64,000 nucleotides of DNA from Symsagittifera roscoffensis (GCF_963678635.1 NC_087068.1:23369697-23433696); one strand, 5' to 3'; positions 34,854 to 47,613 are shown, counted from the first letter of the stretch. The notes: a model not told the origin generated them from the letters alone. Program-made: numbers and translations.

Positions 34854-37800
34854 ATGAATAAGAGTCAAAGTCATCAGGCTTTCAACAACTACAGACACGC
34901 TTACGAGAGCACAGTACGAGGAAGCAACAGCTACCAGGCAGTGACAGTGCAGTACCCCCCTTCAAGACTAGTTCTGATCGATCCCCAGCCCCCCGTTTTG
35001 CCCAGAATCTGCTGCGCCAATCACAGGTGATCCAGATGGATACAGTTCAATGACGTTTGGTAAAAGATGTTGTAAAATCATTATCAATGATATATGATAA
35101 TGATCATGTAAAAAATGGATGTCTTAAAATGCAACTTTGGAATTTTTTTTTTACAAAAAGCTGAACTAAAAATCAAAAAACGCAATATTCCTCAAAAAAA
35201 CTCTAACTCAAATAAGGTCATTTGAGAGCACGAAAAATCACAGAAATAAAAAACGGCTGTTATTTTCCAAGCACAAAAAACATCACAGAAACACATAGTC
35301 GACCATGGGTGGATCTAGGCTTTTTGTTAAAGGCGGGGGGGGGGGGGTAAGGTTTTCAAAAAAACGGAAAAAATCACAAAATTTATCTACGTCGACCTAA
35401 TTGATTTTTGATTTTTTGATTTTCCGTTTTTCGATTTTCTCTCCTAAAACACTGTAAGGACCTATTTTGCCATTGTCTCATGAGTCAGAAACACAGGTGC
35501 AGCAAAAACCCGACATGCGCTAACAGAGGAAGCGCGTTCTTTTGCGTTACTTACGATACTAAAAACAAACAGAGTTAATTCATTAGGAAAAAAGGGGTTA
35601 TGTAAATCAATCCTGCCAATGTCACCCTTAAACACTCGTTCATATAAACTTATATATTCTAAAGTATATTATTCCATTTATAAATGGAGATGCCATGCAA
35701 CAGGGTGGATTCCTTTTTGCTATTCTCCCAAGCCGAACTACTGTGTAAATGTACAATTTCAAGCGAGGTTTGGTTAGAAGTTTCTGACTGAAGTGAAGTT
35801 ATTTTGATGACAGCACCTGTGTGGCCCACCTGGAGCACAACTGGCGGGAGTGCATGACAGCCGGACTGACTCTGATGTTCTTCACCTGTGTCACCATGTG
35901 TCTAGCGGCCCTCATCCTGCTCGCCTTCCCCAGATACGGGAGCTTACCCCTTGCCATCGCATGCATATTCTCCAGCACACTGGTCAGTTCAAATTAACGG
36001 AAACAAACACGATTCAATAGATATTATTCGGCCAGTAGACATTTGGTCGGTGATATATACACTAGTGCAAAACCAGGAGTGGGTATAGGATTGGGGTGGA
36101 ATATTCTTTCCTCGAGGATTTCGACCCACTAACAACCCGATGGATCTTAAAAGAGATTCGACCCCCTACCGACCCAAAGGGTCCCCCCTTTGGTACTTTT
36201 TAAGAAATCCATTTTTGGCCGACTGACCCTAAAGTTTTTCTAAAGGCGCCTTGGGCGCCAATATATGCTAACTTTGAGGGGAAGCGCGCGCCAAAAAAAA
36301 ACGTGAGTTTTTTGTCAAAAAATTTCAAAAAGTGCTCAAAAACTGCTTTTTTGACCTGTTTTTTCAAAAATTTGCCTACGGCGCAGAATATTTTAGTGCT
36401 TTAGGAGAGCTCGGAAAATCAATTTGGTCGACCTGAAAAAAAGGTCGTCAAAGTTTTTGAAAGTTTTTTGAAAATGAGCCCCCCCCTCGAGAAAATCCTA
36501 GATCAGCCCTTGTAGTATTTTTTTCTTAGTCCCATTTCCAGAAAAAAAATAGTTAGTGTGGAGAGAGATAAAACTGTGGTAAAAATCTGTAATTTGCTTT
36601 AGATCTCGTGACAGCAATAATTAATAGCAGAGTGCAGAGGATTGATCAACCGCTCGCTAAACAAAATGTTGAAGTTCGAAATATTTATATATATATATAT
36701 ATATTTTGAATTTCAGCAAAATATTTTTTTAGAAATTACGTCAAAAGTTACTAGCAAAATATTCAAATATTCGAAAAGTATCTGGAGAAGAAAAAAAAAC
36801 ACCCCTTACACAAACATTCCATCACCAAATCAAAAAAAAAAAACAAAGCAATACAAAATCCTTTTTAGAGAATATCAGTTAATTTTTAGCAAAGCAAACG
36901 AAATCTTTTTCTGAACTAAATTGCAAACTGTGTTAACCCAAAGTCGTTTTTCAAATGAAAGCGAAAGAAGCTGTTCTACCCTTTCATTCTTTCTCTTTAC
37001 ATTTTTGGGTTAATTGCTATTTGTAAAATTTTGGAATTCGTATCAACGTAGTTTTTTGACGACATCTTGTTTAAAAGGAAATCGTACCACAAGCGATATT
37101 GAACTTTTGGGTTAGACATTGGACCCTTGTGCTTACGGTCTGAAATTTTCGCGAATCAATTTTCAACTGCCGCCGATCTTTTATTGTTTAAAAATGCTAC
37201 ATTTGATGTTTGCTATCAAGAGATTCGAACTTGTCTCGCTTGATTTTTTGGCTCATTTTCGCTATTCTTTTATACTGTCTTCTGAGAGCCAAATCTTTGG
37301 TTGAATTGGTACATTAGGGTCCAGTTTAGATTTTACTTCAGCAGAGGTATATAATTTAAGCAGCAGCTTGATATAAAGTATTCAACTTTCGTCGGTTTTT
37401 ATGATAAACTTTCAACGGGTCTAGGACAACAAGCCGACGGAACTTCAAGCCGAAGGGACTTCAAGCCGAAATTATAACTTTACAAGCACCCCAAAACGCT
37501 ATTTTATCATCTGCAAAATGTTGCTTTTCTAAAATTTTGGCAAGTTTAGTCTATAATAAGCGTTATTCATGACAATGCACCACTTGTGATTCGCATCCGT
37601 TAATAACATCAGCCGGTTTTTGAAATGCATAAATTATAAACATAAAAAATGCCTTCAACCATGCTTTACTTTTCAACTTTCCGGAACATCATTTGGAAGC
37701 TTAAATTATATGCACACGCCAATAACTAGTGAAGAAAGATCATGAAATTCAGAAATTCTTCAAAAAAGTTTTCAAATTGTTCATATTTCACGACTTATAA

Positions 37801-38313
37801 GGAATTATTCGGCTTGAAGTCCCTAATTTTACAATTCGGCTTGAACTCCCGTCGGCTTGATGTCCGGCACCCACTTTCAACACCTTTGACACTTTTACGA
37901 TTAGCTTACTAATTAAAACTTTTTTCTTTAATTACATCTTTTTTTTTGTAGAAGTTACGTTTTCTTGAGCGTTAATTGATATTGTTGAATTTCCTATTTT
38001 CAAACATAATCAGTTGACAAGAAAATCGCTTGAGTGTTTGTATTAGGTAGCTCTGCGACTGTTTCAGCAATTGTCAGTTGGTTTCTTCAGCAGTATGTTT
38101 TCCCACAAACGACCAACCAGTGCCAGCGAATGCTTCGTAAGTCCCGATGATCCACACGATTTATTCAGAAAAAAATATTCAGTTGAAAATCTCTTTTGGA
38201 TATGTTTAATTTAGAACTACCTGTGCTTCGTGAGTTCTGTGTTGGGAGGTTTTCTGTCCCTCGCTATGATCATCATCATCTCTGTCGCTCTCTCGCAAAA
38301 TGCATCTGAGTAG
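34854..38313 (+). CDS. Four-exon gene for a 176-residue multi-pass membrane protein of unknown family
   Basis: Exons 34854-35026, 35814-35982, 38047-38136 and 38215-38313 (stop TAG). Every intron is GT-AG and the phases (2, 0, 0) join to exactly 177 codons. The N-terminus (residues 1-57) is hydrophilic, with YPPSRL and PQPPVLP segments. Hydrophobic segments lie at about residues 73-96 (TAGLTLMFFTCVTMCLAA), 101-119 and 146-171 (LSLAMIIIISVAL), so three or four passes are likely, with a basic SHKRPTS loop near 133-139. Third-codon positions are G/C-rich, unlike the surrounding AT-rich DNA. There is no signal peptide and I recognise no family. The ATG is the first in frame; TTACAATTTA-rich DNA precedes it. 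Intron 2 hosts a family B copy and a Mutator-like MITE. Confidence 0.75.
35308..35350 (+). repeat. Family B end fragment in intron 1 of the membrane-protein gene
   Basis: GGGTGGATCTAGG followed by a G run, like the 5' terminus of family B; the rest is missing or too diverged. Confidence 0.4.
36074..36512 (+). repeat. Family B near-full-length copy in intron 2
   Basis: Runs from CAGGAGTGGGTATAGG to CTAGATCAGCCCTTG, with the interior closely matching 18929-19375 (ATTCGACCCCCTACCGACCC, AGGCGCCTTGGGCGCC, CGCGCGCCAAAAAAAA). No exact target duplication is visible. Confidence 0.75.
36687..36703. repeat. (AT)n microsatellite
   Basis: A TATATATATATATATAT run in intron 2. Confidence 0.8.
37417..37872. 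mobile_element. Mutator-like MITE with TTCAAGCCGA inverted repeats, 9-bp target duplication
   Basis: 456 bp flanked by ACTTTCAAC (37408-37416 and 37873-37881). Ends are GGGTCTAGGACAACAAGCC and, inverted, GGGTGCCGGACATCAAGCC; the inverted repeats extend at least 38 bp with few mismatches and carry repeated TTCAAGCCGA. No coding capacity. It lies in intron 2 of the membrane-protein gene. Confidence 0.82.
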
Positions 38314-38460
38314 GTTTTAATGAAGGGGAAAGGCGGTGAAATAGTTCTACATGAGGAGTATGTGAATATAAAAAAGGGGTGTTGAAAAGTGTAGAAGTTT
38401 CAAGTTGAGGAAATCGCTACAGCCTAATTCAAATTCCACATCTCTTTATTGCTACTTGTT

Positions 38461-38770
38461 CAGAGGCAGATTTAGGGGAAAGACACCCTCACAAACCAAA
38501 GGATCCCCCTTTGGTATTATTTTACATCCATTTTAGGCCGACCAACCCTAAAATTTTTCTGGAGGCGTCTTCGGCGCTAAAATATTTTAACTTTGAAAGG
38601 AAGCGCGCGCCAAAAAAAAACGCAATTTTTGATCAAAATTTTCCAATAAGTGCCCAAAAAGGTCTTTATACTGTTCTGGGAGCGCTCGGAAAATCATTTT
38701 GGCCTACCTAAAACAGGTCGAAATTTTTTTTTCAAAATGCGTGTTTTCACTGGACCCAAAAAATTTTCTG
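38461..38770 (+). repeat. Family B copy, 3' end missing
   Basis: Starts CAGAGGCAGATTTAGGGG just after the last exon of the membrane-protein gene, with TTTTAGGCCGACCAACCC, GGCGTCTTCGGCGC and CGCGCGCCAAAAAAAA. The right terminus is not found. Confidence 0.6.
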
Positions 38771-39175
38771 CATGTTTAGGTACGATTATGTTGAGAGCGG
38801 ACCTATCGAAAGACACATCTATGCCAAAGAAGTAAGTGAATTTAAAAATTTTTTTATCAAGAATTAAACAGCTTTTTTGCACTTTTTGTATAATCCTTCA
38901 AATTTTACCAAAACTTGTTTTGGTTTTGCTTTCTAATTGGTTTTTATTTTGTCTTCAATGCTGCCTCGTACACGGAATCTTTTCACCGTTTAAAAATTTG
39001 TAAATAATGGCAAGGTGCGTTCTGTTTCATTTAGTAGCATAGCTTTTTTAAGTAGAAAGGTGCGTTTCTAACGACTGACTTAGTTAAAATTTGAATTTAC
39101 TCCTGCTTGGACAGATTGACCAGTTGTTTGAATGTCGCACGTTTTGCCTCATACATTTCGATCATCTTTCTTAAT

Positions 39176-39310
39176 TTAGCCACGCATTTTGCTCTTCACA
39201 CGTTTCGACCTTCTTAAAATTAGTGGCACAAGTCACATCTCACATGTTACGCCTCCCATAACTTCGTATATATCGTCCTCACACGTTTCGCTCCGAACTT
39301 ATTAAATAAT
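39176..39310. repeat. Truncated relative of the TTTCGCCCC MITE
   Basis: Diverged CACACGTTTCGACC and CACACGTTTCGCTCC units at the spacing seen in the 17246-17477 element. Only one arm is preserved. Confidence 0.5.
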
Positions 39311-39354
39311 TAATTAATCGTCGCATTCCTAATCGACAATTTCAGAAGCGAAAA

Positions 39355-40020
39355 ATGGGGGGGGGGGGAATTGAATCGTTCCAAAACAAGGAATGTACAA
39401 ATGTTGATCAATCTGTGAAGAATACTCCGAAAGATATTCTCGAAGATCTTCGCAATAAAGACAGAAGAATCAAGAAACAAAGTGAAGAGATTGTGATATT
39501 GAAGAATGAAGAATTCGGATATAATCAAAAGGACTACATTATTGATTAAAATGTGGAATTGAACCATGAACACGTCAAGAAAAGTATAATTGAATTGCTC
39601 CTGCAAAAGCTTGAGTACAAAATTAATCCCGCGAATATAAAAACTTGTCACCCTCTCAACAATGTTTCCATCAACCCATATTGTTAGACGAATTTTTTTT
39701 ATATTGTTTTGAGTACGAGAATAACGTATATCATCGTCGGGTGATGCTAGGCAAGCAACCATTTCAAAGCAATGGGAAGCCCATTGTTCCCAAAAAGGTC
39801 GCCCCAAACATGATTCTGTCAAAACTAAGATAACTGCATCTTCCCCCGCGCAACCGAAGAGCTCTCGAAGATCTACAATCAATTCAGAGCGATCAAGAGA
39901 AACGAAAAATGGTGTCGTTATTCAAAATCGGTTACAGTGGACAAGAGATATTGAAAGATGGCAACCAAGATTTTGTCAAACGTCTGAGGATGGCAAATAA
40001 CGAAGGAAGTGCATAGCTGC
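39355..40020 (+). pseudogene. N1 ORF1 relic: coiled coil plus RNA-binding-like segment
   Basis: Begins with a G-run ATG and a charged helical stretch (DILEDLRNKDRRIKKQSEEI, 64 codons to TAA at 39547-39549). After the stop the same frame continues with IIELLLQKLEYKINPANIKT, then C-H-P-L-N-N. This recalls the 'L-x-I-x-x-x-D-I-x-x-C-H-R-L' signature of ORF1 proteins of L1/CR1-like elements. Later pieces are shifted and fragmentary. ORF1 proteins are nucleic-acid chaperones for retrotransposition. Confidence 0.5.
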
Positions 40021-40179
40021 TAGCAACTGAGTTAATGATGTTTCAAGAAGAAAAACACAAATAAGAAAAACTTGATTCTGGTCCAAAAAGTCTCTAAATA
40101 ATACCAATGAGTGAAAGAGACCCATACGTGCTGCCATACTTCAATCTTTAAGCTGCCGTTGTCTAGAACTGCTAACTTA

Positions 40180-40291
40180 AAAAAACTTTGCTGATATTAA
40201 CGTCTGTAATTGTTTCCAGTGAGACTTGGCTATTCGAAGCTGACATTTTATGTGGTTTCTGTTTCATAAGTTTTCTCCCCTTATTAGGAAC
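40180..40291 (+). pseudogene. N1 endonuclease fragment left of E2
   Basis: SVIVSSETWLFEADILCGF corresponds to the AP-endonuclease motif with conserved E-T-W-L. The continuation (FISF) runs up to the E2 insertion point; related but shifted sequence resumes at 47944. Confidence 0.5.
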
Positions 40292-40616
40292 TGTTAAAAA
40301 GTTAGGATACCACTCGTAGTTGATTAAGAGTGTACTTAAACTAAGAATAGATTAAGACTACGGTTGATTAAGATTCCTACTAAAATCTGTAGGCTTTTAT
40401 TTAAGACTAAATAAAAGACGGTGATGCTAACTAAAGTAAGAGAGGTTTAAAAGATTGAATTGGTTTCGGTTGATTTGTTCGTATCATTAAAGATAGTGCC
40501 AAATTCTAAGTCTACCAAAAGCCATTGCGCTTTTGGCAGGTGTATAAATTAACAACTTAAAGGTCAACGATCAGTTAAGATCAGAGGTTAAATGAACAAA
40601 CAGTAATACTTTTACA
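40292..40616 (-). repeat. E2 3' LTR
   Basis: 325 bp; on the minus strand it starts TGTAAAAGTATTACTG and ends AACTTTTTAACA. A minus-strand AATAAAAG inside could serve as poly(A) signal. Confidence 0.95.
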
Positions 40617-41366
40617 TTCCCCGCGTAAATTTATCTATAATCTATTACTTTCGCCTCACAAGAAGAGAACAAAACAAAAGTAATTAAGTGCTAGGATGAT
40701 TGAATAAGTAGGCGCATTGTCTAAGACCCCCGAGAGTGGATCTAGATCAGTAGGGACACAAACTTGGTAAAGCACCGAGGGCCAAGAAAGCGTATTACAT
40801 ACTAAGTAAAATTACACGGTTATCAGGTCGAAGGAACGGGTGTACGGTACGGAAAAGACCGATGAACGGGCCCGATAGGCCGGAAGACATGTTCTTCAAG
40901 CAGTAACCCAAAAATCAAAACAAAGCACCTTGGATCGAATAGTATGTTTTCGTCGGGTGAAATAAATGTAGAACGGTTACTATGGGTGAGCAAGAAACTG
41001 GAATAGCACTAGGTTGAATTGGGCAGTAAGGTAGGCAGGGAGTTATCTTTGAGAATAAGCAAAATAAGAGGGTAGTACTAAGATGGATAAATCTAATGGT
41101 TATCCGGTGGTAGCGCCCAATGGGTGAAAAGAATTTTACCGACATTCAGGCGAAATTATATGGCTAAAATAAGGTTATAAGTGTTACCAATTTTTTTTTT
41201 TTTTGGATTAATACGACAGCACTAGAAGTTTGTATGGCTCTAGAGGCAATGGAATGTTAGTAGCATTCAACAATAAACAAGATACTAAAGGTACTAAAAG
41301 TTCTTTAATGAAGTTTTTGAGAGTTCATGAACGTTTATGATAGCATCTGGATTGGAGCTCCTACAT
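40617..41366 (-). other. E2 non-coding region between the last ORF and the 3' LTR
   Basis: About 750 bp without a convincing gene. The end next to the LTR is the purine tract GCGGGGAA (minus strand, 40617-40624). A 76-codon minus-strand open frame (40915-41145) shows no motif. Confidence 0.6.
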
Positions 41367-41804
41367 CTAATTAGTTTCCCGATTCGCTGCTTTGTTTATT
41401 GTCCATCTCCTTAACTCCTCCAGCGTCATTGGCCGTCCAAGGAGTTCTATCGCCGAAATGATAGAGGCAGTGTTCAGCCAGTCTGGGTCAGGTACAATGG
41501 GGACGAATGTTGAAGCTGAGGTTTCATAAGGTAGGCCCGCGGGGTTAAATTGTGCGGAACAGACATCAGGGCTAAACTTGACCTTCTTGTCAGGAGTCTT
41601 TTGGTCATCTGTTATAGAGGGCTTCGGGTCACTTGGGCACGCATAGTTTTCTTCCCGCAAGTGAACTATAGTGGGACGCGATGATGAAGGTGGTGTTAAT
41701 GTTGTCAGATCTACTAGGTCGACTTGGTGGCTTTCCATTTCTACGGTAGTTGCTTCTATCGTTGTGCATGCTGAGGCCAAACTAGGTGAATTAAATACTG
41801 GGCC

Positions 41805-41834
41805 ATCATGATCTTCATTAGTTAAATCAACTAC
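41805..41834 (-). other. SUMO-interacting-motif-like string in the E2 C-terminal extension
   Basis: VVDLTNEDHD: hydrophobic V-V followed by D-L-T and an acidic cluster, a close match to the SIM pattern. A second candidate, IPLIDLDSGD, lies at 42180-42209 and a weaker VDLVDLTTL near 41700. Motif match only. Confidence 0.45.
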
Positions 41835-44800
41835 ACTGGTAAGCACTCTCTCACCTAGCATCTTGGGAGGCTGCCTAGTTCGCATAGGTCTGGTGTTCTG
41901 ACGTGTGAAGATTTCTGGCAATTTTTTCGAGGGTGGTGATTTCATTGGAGATGACGCTTTCCTCTTAGCGGTACCGGACAATTTCTGTGTTTTCGTGGTA
42001 CGGTCAGAGTGTATTTGTTTAGATTGCGTCTCCGCCATGGCGATTAGTTCTTCAGTGGTCTGGGAAAATTCTCCTCCGGGATTCTCTGGAAGAAACGGCA
42101 TTTCTTGACTCGCTTTATTGGCCTCCTCCATAGTGTCCAAGAGAATCAACTGTGGGGTCGCTTGTAGGTCTCTTTCATTATCGCCAGAATCCAAGTCGAT
42201 CAAGGGAATCTCATCTACCTCGACCTTCTGATCAACGTAGTCTGATATTTCTAGCTTAGGATCTGTTCTGTCGGAGATTAGGTGTTCGTCTGATTTTGTA
42301 GCTTCGAGTAATGTTTTATCCTTGAGGTCTTTTAGTGAAATTAGGTCGCTAGCATTGTCGTCTGAAATCTCTTCACGTGGTTCGATCATCACTCCGGGTT
42401 CATTTACACAACTTTTATGAAGGTCGGGTTTGCCCGACGGGCTTGATTCTTGGTCACTTTCGAGGCCTATCGGGGTTCTCAGTCTCTTTCTCTGTTCTTC
42501 TTCCTCTCTGAGAAGAGTTTCCCTAGAGCCGTTCATGGCCGCGTTTCGTCTCGCAATATCAAGCTCTTCGAATTTCCACTGGAGATTTCTTTTCCTTTGG
42601 GTCGTTCTTGAGCTTTTAAATCCGACATTTCTTGGCGGTTTTGCAGTTTTCCTCAATCCTTTAGTCGCATAGAATCTAACTAACTGATCTCGTTTTCTTG
42701 GGCTTGGTTTCTTCTGGGTGCACTGTCTTTTAATGGCTAAATCAGATTTACGTTTTATTTACGTTTTATTTTTCAAAGTCACAGTGTGATCTGACTCCCT
42801 TACGATTTCGTCCTTGAGTACTCTATAGTATGGTTCATTTTTCGTTCTATCTTGGACTTTTCGATAAATAATGGTCTTACCCGGCGGGTTGTTCAGTATT
42901 GAGTCCTTTATGCCCAAGGCATCTCTTTTTTCTGATCGAGAAAGCCCTTTTACTGGGGATCCAGCACTGGTTGGTACATATCTCACTGCATTTGAGATAT
43001 CCTCCGAGGATGATGAGTTTTCATCAACTTCTCCATCTTCTATATCGTCGGGGGCGTCCCAGTCGTGTCTTCGCTCTCGGCTCATTAGTTTTTTGCCCTT
43101 AACTATGCATAACAAAGTTTTATTCCAATCAAGGTTATTCGAAGAGGGTGATTTGACTAAATTATGCCAGATGGTGTTAGGGGATCTACCAAAATGTGCT
43201 TCGAAAGGAGAGCAGTTAAGCGACTGCTGAGTTACTGTTCTTAAGCATTTTATTATTTTCAGGAGTGCAGATTCTAGTGAAGGTTTTGGACGTTCTTGTG
43301 CCATAACCAAGAGTCTTTCCTTAATGGTCCTGATTAGACGTTCCACTAATCCGGTAGCTCTATGATCACCCACTGGGCTAAATATTACCTTTATGTTGTG
43401 ATCGTGGCAGAATTCTCTAACTTCCTTGGAGATAAAACCAGATCCTTGATCTGTTCTAATGGTTCTAGGTATCCCGTGTAAAGCAATGTATTTACTAAGG
43501 AAGTTTATGATAGATTTTGCCGATGTGCTGGATGTTATTTGAGCTGATGGGAATTTTGAAAATCTGTCTACACACACCAATATGTATTTTTTTGTTCCCT
43601 ATACTAAAGGTAACGGACCGGCGAAATCTAATTCCATTTCTTGGTTTGGCTTTTCGACCATTGGGAGTTCCCCTAGGGTATTGTGTTTTATAAGAGGTTT
43701 CAAGTTTTTACCTGCTTTCACGCACTCAATGCAGTTTTCGCCGTGGACTTGGATTTCACGGTAAATTTTCGGCCACCAGATGTATTGAGTTGCCAGACTT
43801 TTCATTGCGAACTGGCCGGGGTGAGCTTCGTGCAGTCTGTTGAGCATAGTCGATCTTAGGCATGCTGGGATTACTAATCGGTTGTCCAGATAAAGACATC
43901 CTCCACTGACATGTAAATTATTTAAATACGATTTATAGTAATTTCCCAGTTGTAAAATATCTTGTTTTCGATCTTCCTCAATTGCTTTGATTATCTTCTT
44001 CAGAACTAGATCTTGTTTTGATAAGAGGGACATAAATTTTGAATCAAATATTTCCGGCCAAGAGAAAGGGAATATGTTAACAGTTTTCTTTTTACTAGGT
44101 GATCTTTTCTCGGGGTTATCCGACGGGTTACTAGTACTTGGTGTTAAAACGTCCGTGTTTTCTTTAGTAATAAGTTTTTTTTGTTGGTTAAATTCAATTT
44201 GTTCTGCCATTTCTTTCAGGATGTTAAAATTCGTAAAAAAAATTGTTTATTTTGCAAGATGAGTCACAGTTCTGTACGCGAGTGAGAATTTTGGCACACT
44301 GAAATGTTGGAATAGTTAGCTATCGCTTGGAAAGTTTCAGCGGCCTTAGCAATTCGTTTCTCACGTTCTATTTCTTGACTGGTCATATGATCTGTTGACT
44401 GGCCAATCATATTGCAAGAAGTGACGTCATGTGCTAAGAAATGTTGAGAGAATTTATTTCTTATTTGCGACCACGAATTTTTTGGCATTAGATGATCAAA
44501 ACCTAGGAGCGTACTAATCTGATTTACTGAAGCGATAACAAATTTTTCGTCATCCAGAGAAACTGGTACGGGTTCACCCGATGGGTGTCGGGATATATAA
44601 TCAACGAATCCCATATCTTTACCGGGTAAATGTTCTACAGTAAAGTCGAAGGGTAATAGTTTATCCGCCCAACGGGTGAGACGTGATTGCGCCGTTTTAC
44701 TGTATTTATCGTCTTTCAGTGCTCCTATTAGGGCTTTGTGGTCTGTTAAAATTGAGAATTGTTTACCCAGTAGATAATTTTTGAAATGGTCTAGTGCCCA

Positions 44801-47595
44801 CACTAATCCCAGTAGTTCGATTTCATTAGTGCTGTATTTTAATTCGGCAATATTCAAAAATCTGCTAGCGAACGCTACGGTCTTCCAATTCCCCCGATGG
44901 TCTTGTTCGATGGACGCGCCCAATCCTAAATGTGAGGCATCGCATTTCACCCGAGTGTTCAGTTTTACATCGAAATGGTGGTTCGTCACCGTATTACAAA
45001 TTTCTTTCTTGATTTTTTCAAACGCTTCTGTATGTACTGTGGACCACTTAAATGGTTTATTTTTTTGCATAAGTTCTCTGAACGGTGTTGATAGGGACGC
45101 TAGGTTTGGTATGAACTTATTAAATTGGTTAATCGATCCCATTAATGATCTGATATCTTTGATGCAGTTTGGTTCTTTTAGATTTTTGATTGCGTCAGAT
45201 TTATGTATTAATGGTGTCGTCCCTTTTGCGTCAATTCTAAATCCCAACCATTCTATGTTGTGGGTTAAAAATGTGCATTTTTCCCATTTTTTGGCTAGTC
45301 CCTCGTCATCTAGCGTTTTTAACACATTAATGACTAGCTTTTTATGTTCTTCCTCGCTACCCACGGTGGCGATTAGGATGTCGTTAAGATAACAATGGGT
45401 ATTCGGTAGTTTTTCCGTCAAACGGTCCATTATGCGTTGAAATTCATTAGGCATATCGCCTAGTCCGTAGAATCCGGTTTTAAAATGGTAGGAACCCGTT
45501 ACTTCTCCCCCCACAATGTTAAAATTACACTGATTACTTGCCTTTTTAGAAAGCGGTATTTGACTGTAGGCGTATTTTAGATCTATCGATGAAAACCAGA
45601 TGTTTCTTTGATCGTGGCCGCTAATAGTAACTGCTACTTTGTCATTTAGTTCGAATAGATTCGGCATTTGATATCTATTGCGAAATATCTGTTTGCTTAG
45701 TAGTTTTGAGTTCAATGCTAGTTTGATTGATCCGTCCCTTTTTGCTGTAATCACGATGGGGGAAATAAAACAATCTTCAGAGCATCTAGATAGTTTTTCG
45801 ATGTGTCCGTCTCTTAGTAATTGGTCAATGCATAGTTTGACGTTGGGGAGAAGATGGATCGGGATACGTTTCCCTTTCACCTGTATCGGTTTTATCGGTT
45901 CGTTAAAATAAGTATTAACTACGTAGTTCTTTGATCTACCAGTTCTTTTTATGAGGTCTGAAAAGTGTTTTGATATGTATAATTTAAACTCACTTTGAGA
46001 TGGTGTCTCTTGGTTTTGATCCTGTTGGTTGTCCGATGCGAACTTTATTTGGTTGACATTTATCCCAATGGGTGATACTTTCTGGTCTTCCCATGACTTT
46101 GACCCGTTGGGTGGAGGTTGTTTCTGAAATACTACGATACCCAATATCGGTAAAATGTCGTTCCCCAGTAGATTTCTTTCAGCCCCTTCAGTGATAAAAA
46201 GTTTTTGGTCATTAGCCTCCCATCATTTCGATCGGATTTTCACTCGAACTCTTCCAATAATATTGATCGTACTCCCGAAGCCCTGGTATGCTTTCTTTGT
46301 TATTTCGTCCACAGGTTCTAGCTTTAAAAATCTATCTCGTATCTTCAATTCGTGTAGTAGGTCTTTTTTCATGAAGGAAACTGGACTTGCTGAGTCAATT
46401 TGAAGCTCGGTATAGTAAGGGTTGAAATTTCCCAGAGATACTTTTAGTGTCTTTTTCAATTCTAATCCTTCGTGATTGAATACTGTTCTCACTCCGCGCT
46501 CTATTTTGTCTTCTACGGCATTTATTTGGTTATCTGTGTCAACAGCTAGAACTAGGAAGTCGTCTAAGTTAACCTCAAATTCGGAACTTTCCTGCGGGTT
46601 GGCCCGGATATTTTCGTTTTCTTGGGATACACGATTCTGATCGACGATGTTAGTTTGTGTTTTTGCTGAACTCCTACAGTGTTTAGCAAAATGTCCTTTC
46701 CGTCCGCACGTATTGCGGTTTCTACCTCTAGCCGGGCATGGGGATAGGTGTCCTTTTTTGAATTGCTGACCACAATTGCGGCATTTGTTAATTTCAACGA
46801 TGTTTAGGGTTGGTTCGTTCTTCACGTATTGTGGTCTTGGTCCTGGATTGTAAGTTGGGAATTTTAGATACTGTTGATGGATTTTAGTACCTTTTTCGTG
46901 AACTAATACGTAAGATAGTACGTTTTCTGGGGTCAAGTATTCTAAACATAGTTTCTTTTGGATCTGGACATTTCTCATGTTTGTGATGAAAATGTCTCTT
47001 ACTAGTTCTGACTCGAGTTCCCCCAGTTTACAATTTTTTGCTAGTTCAGAAAGTATTTCATGGAATTTTTCTAAGGACTCATGTTCTTTCTGTCTCCGGC
47101 CAAAAAATTTAAACTTTTCGTATGTTAGGTTTGTAGTGATCGTGAAAGTAGTTTTTAATAGTTCCCAAAATTCTGCGAAATTGATATCCAGAATTCTTTT
47201 GCCAGGATTTTTATGAGAGAAGCATTTCTGTCCTTCTTTTCAGAGTGCTAGGTATAACTGTGATTTTAGCTTCTTGTCAATGTCTCCGATTTGAAGTCCG
47301 TTAAATTTTGCGTTATCTTCCGCCCTTCTCCTTCTTAATTCTTCGTTATAATTTTGTACTGCTACTCTGTGATGTTCCTCTTTTTCGGCGCGATGGGCCT
47401 GATCATCGGATGGGTCCGGTGGTTCTGCCGTAGGGTAAGTTAGTTCGTTTCTTATCGGTGGGTTAATTACATCTTCGATGTCTACGGAGTCTTTCGCAAT
47501 AATTGTCAATTGAAACTTTTCCGACCACCTTTCCCAGTCATGTTGATTTTCGTTTGATGAGTTGTTCCAAAAAACCTCTAGTCCTCGTAGATTCG

Positions 47596-47613
47596 ATTCA
47601 TTAGACTGCGCCA
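47596..47613 (-). promoter_or_regulatory. E2 minus-strand primer-binding site
   Basis: On the minus strand TGGCGCAGTCTAATGAATC directly follows the LTR. The first eight bases equal those of E1. The Gag start ATG again uses the last LTR base as its A. Confidence 0.75.

Noticed and set aside
39310-39882. 190-codon minus-strand open frame
   Set aside because: Antisense to the N1 ORF1 relic, which carries the recognisable motifs on the plus strand.
41367-42656. Envelope-like third ORF in E2
   Set aside because: The extension is acidic and Ser/Thr-rich with no signal peptide or membrane span, and is in frame with integrase.
44781-45392. 203-codon plus-strand open frame
   Set aside because: Antisense shadow of the E2 reverse transcriptase/RNase H region.
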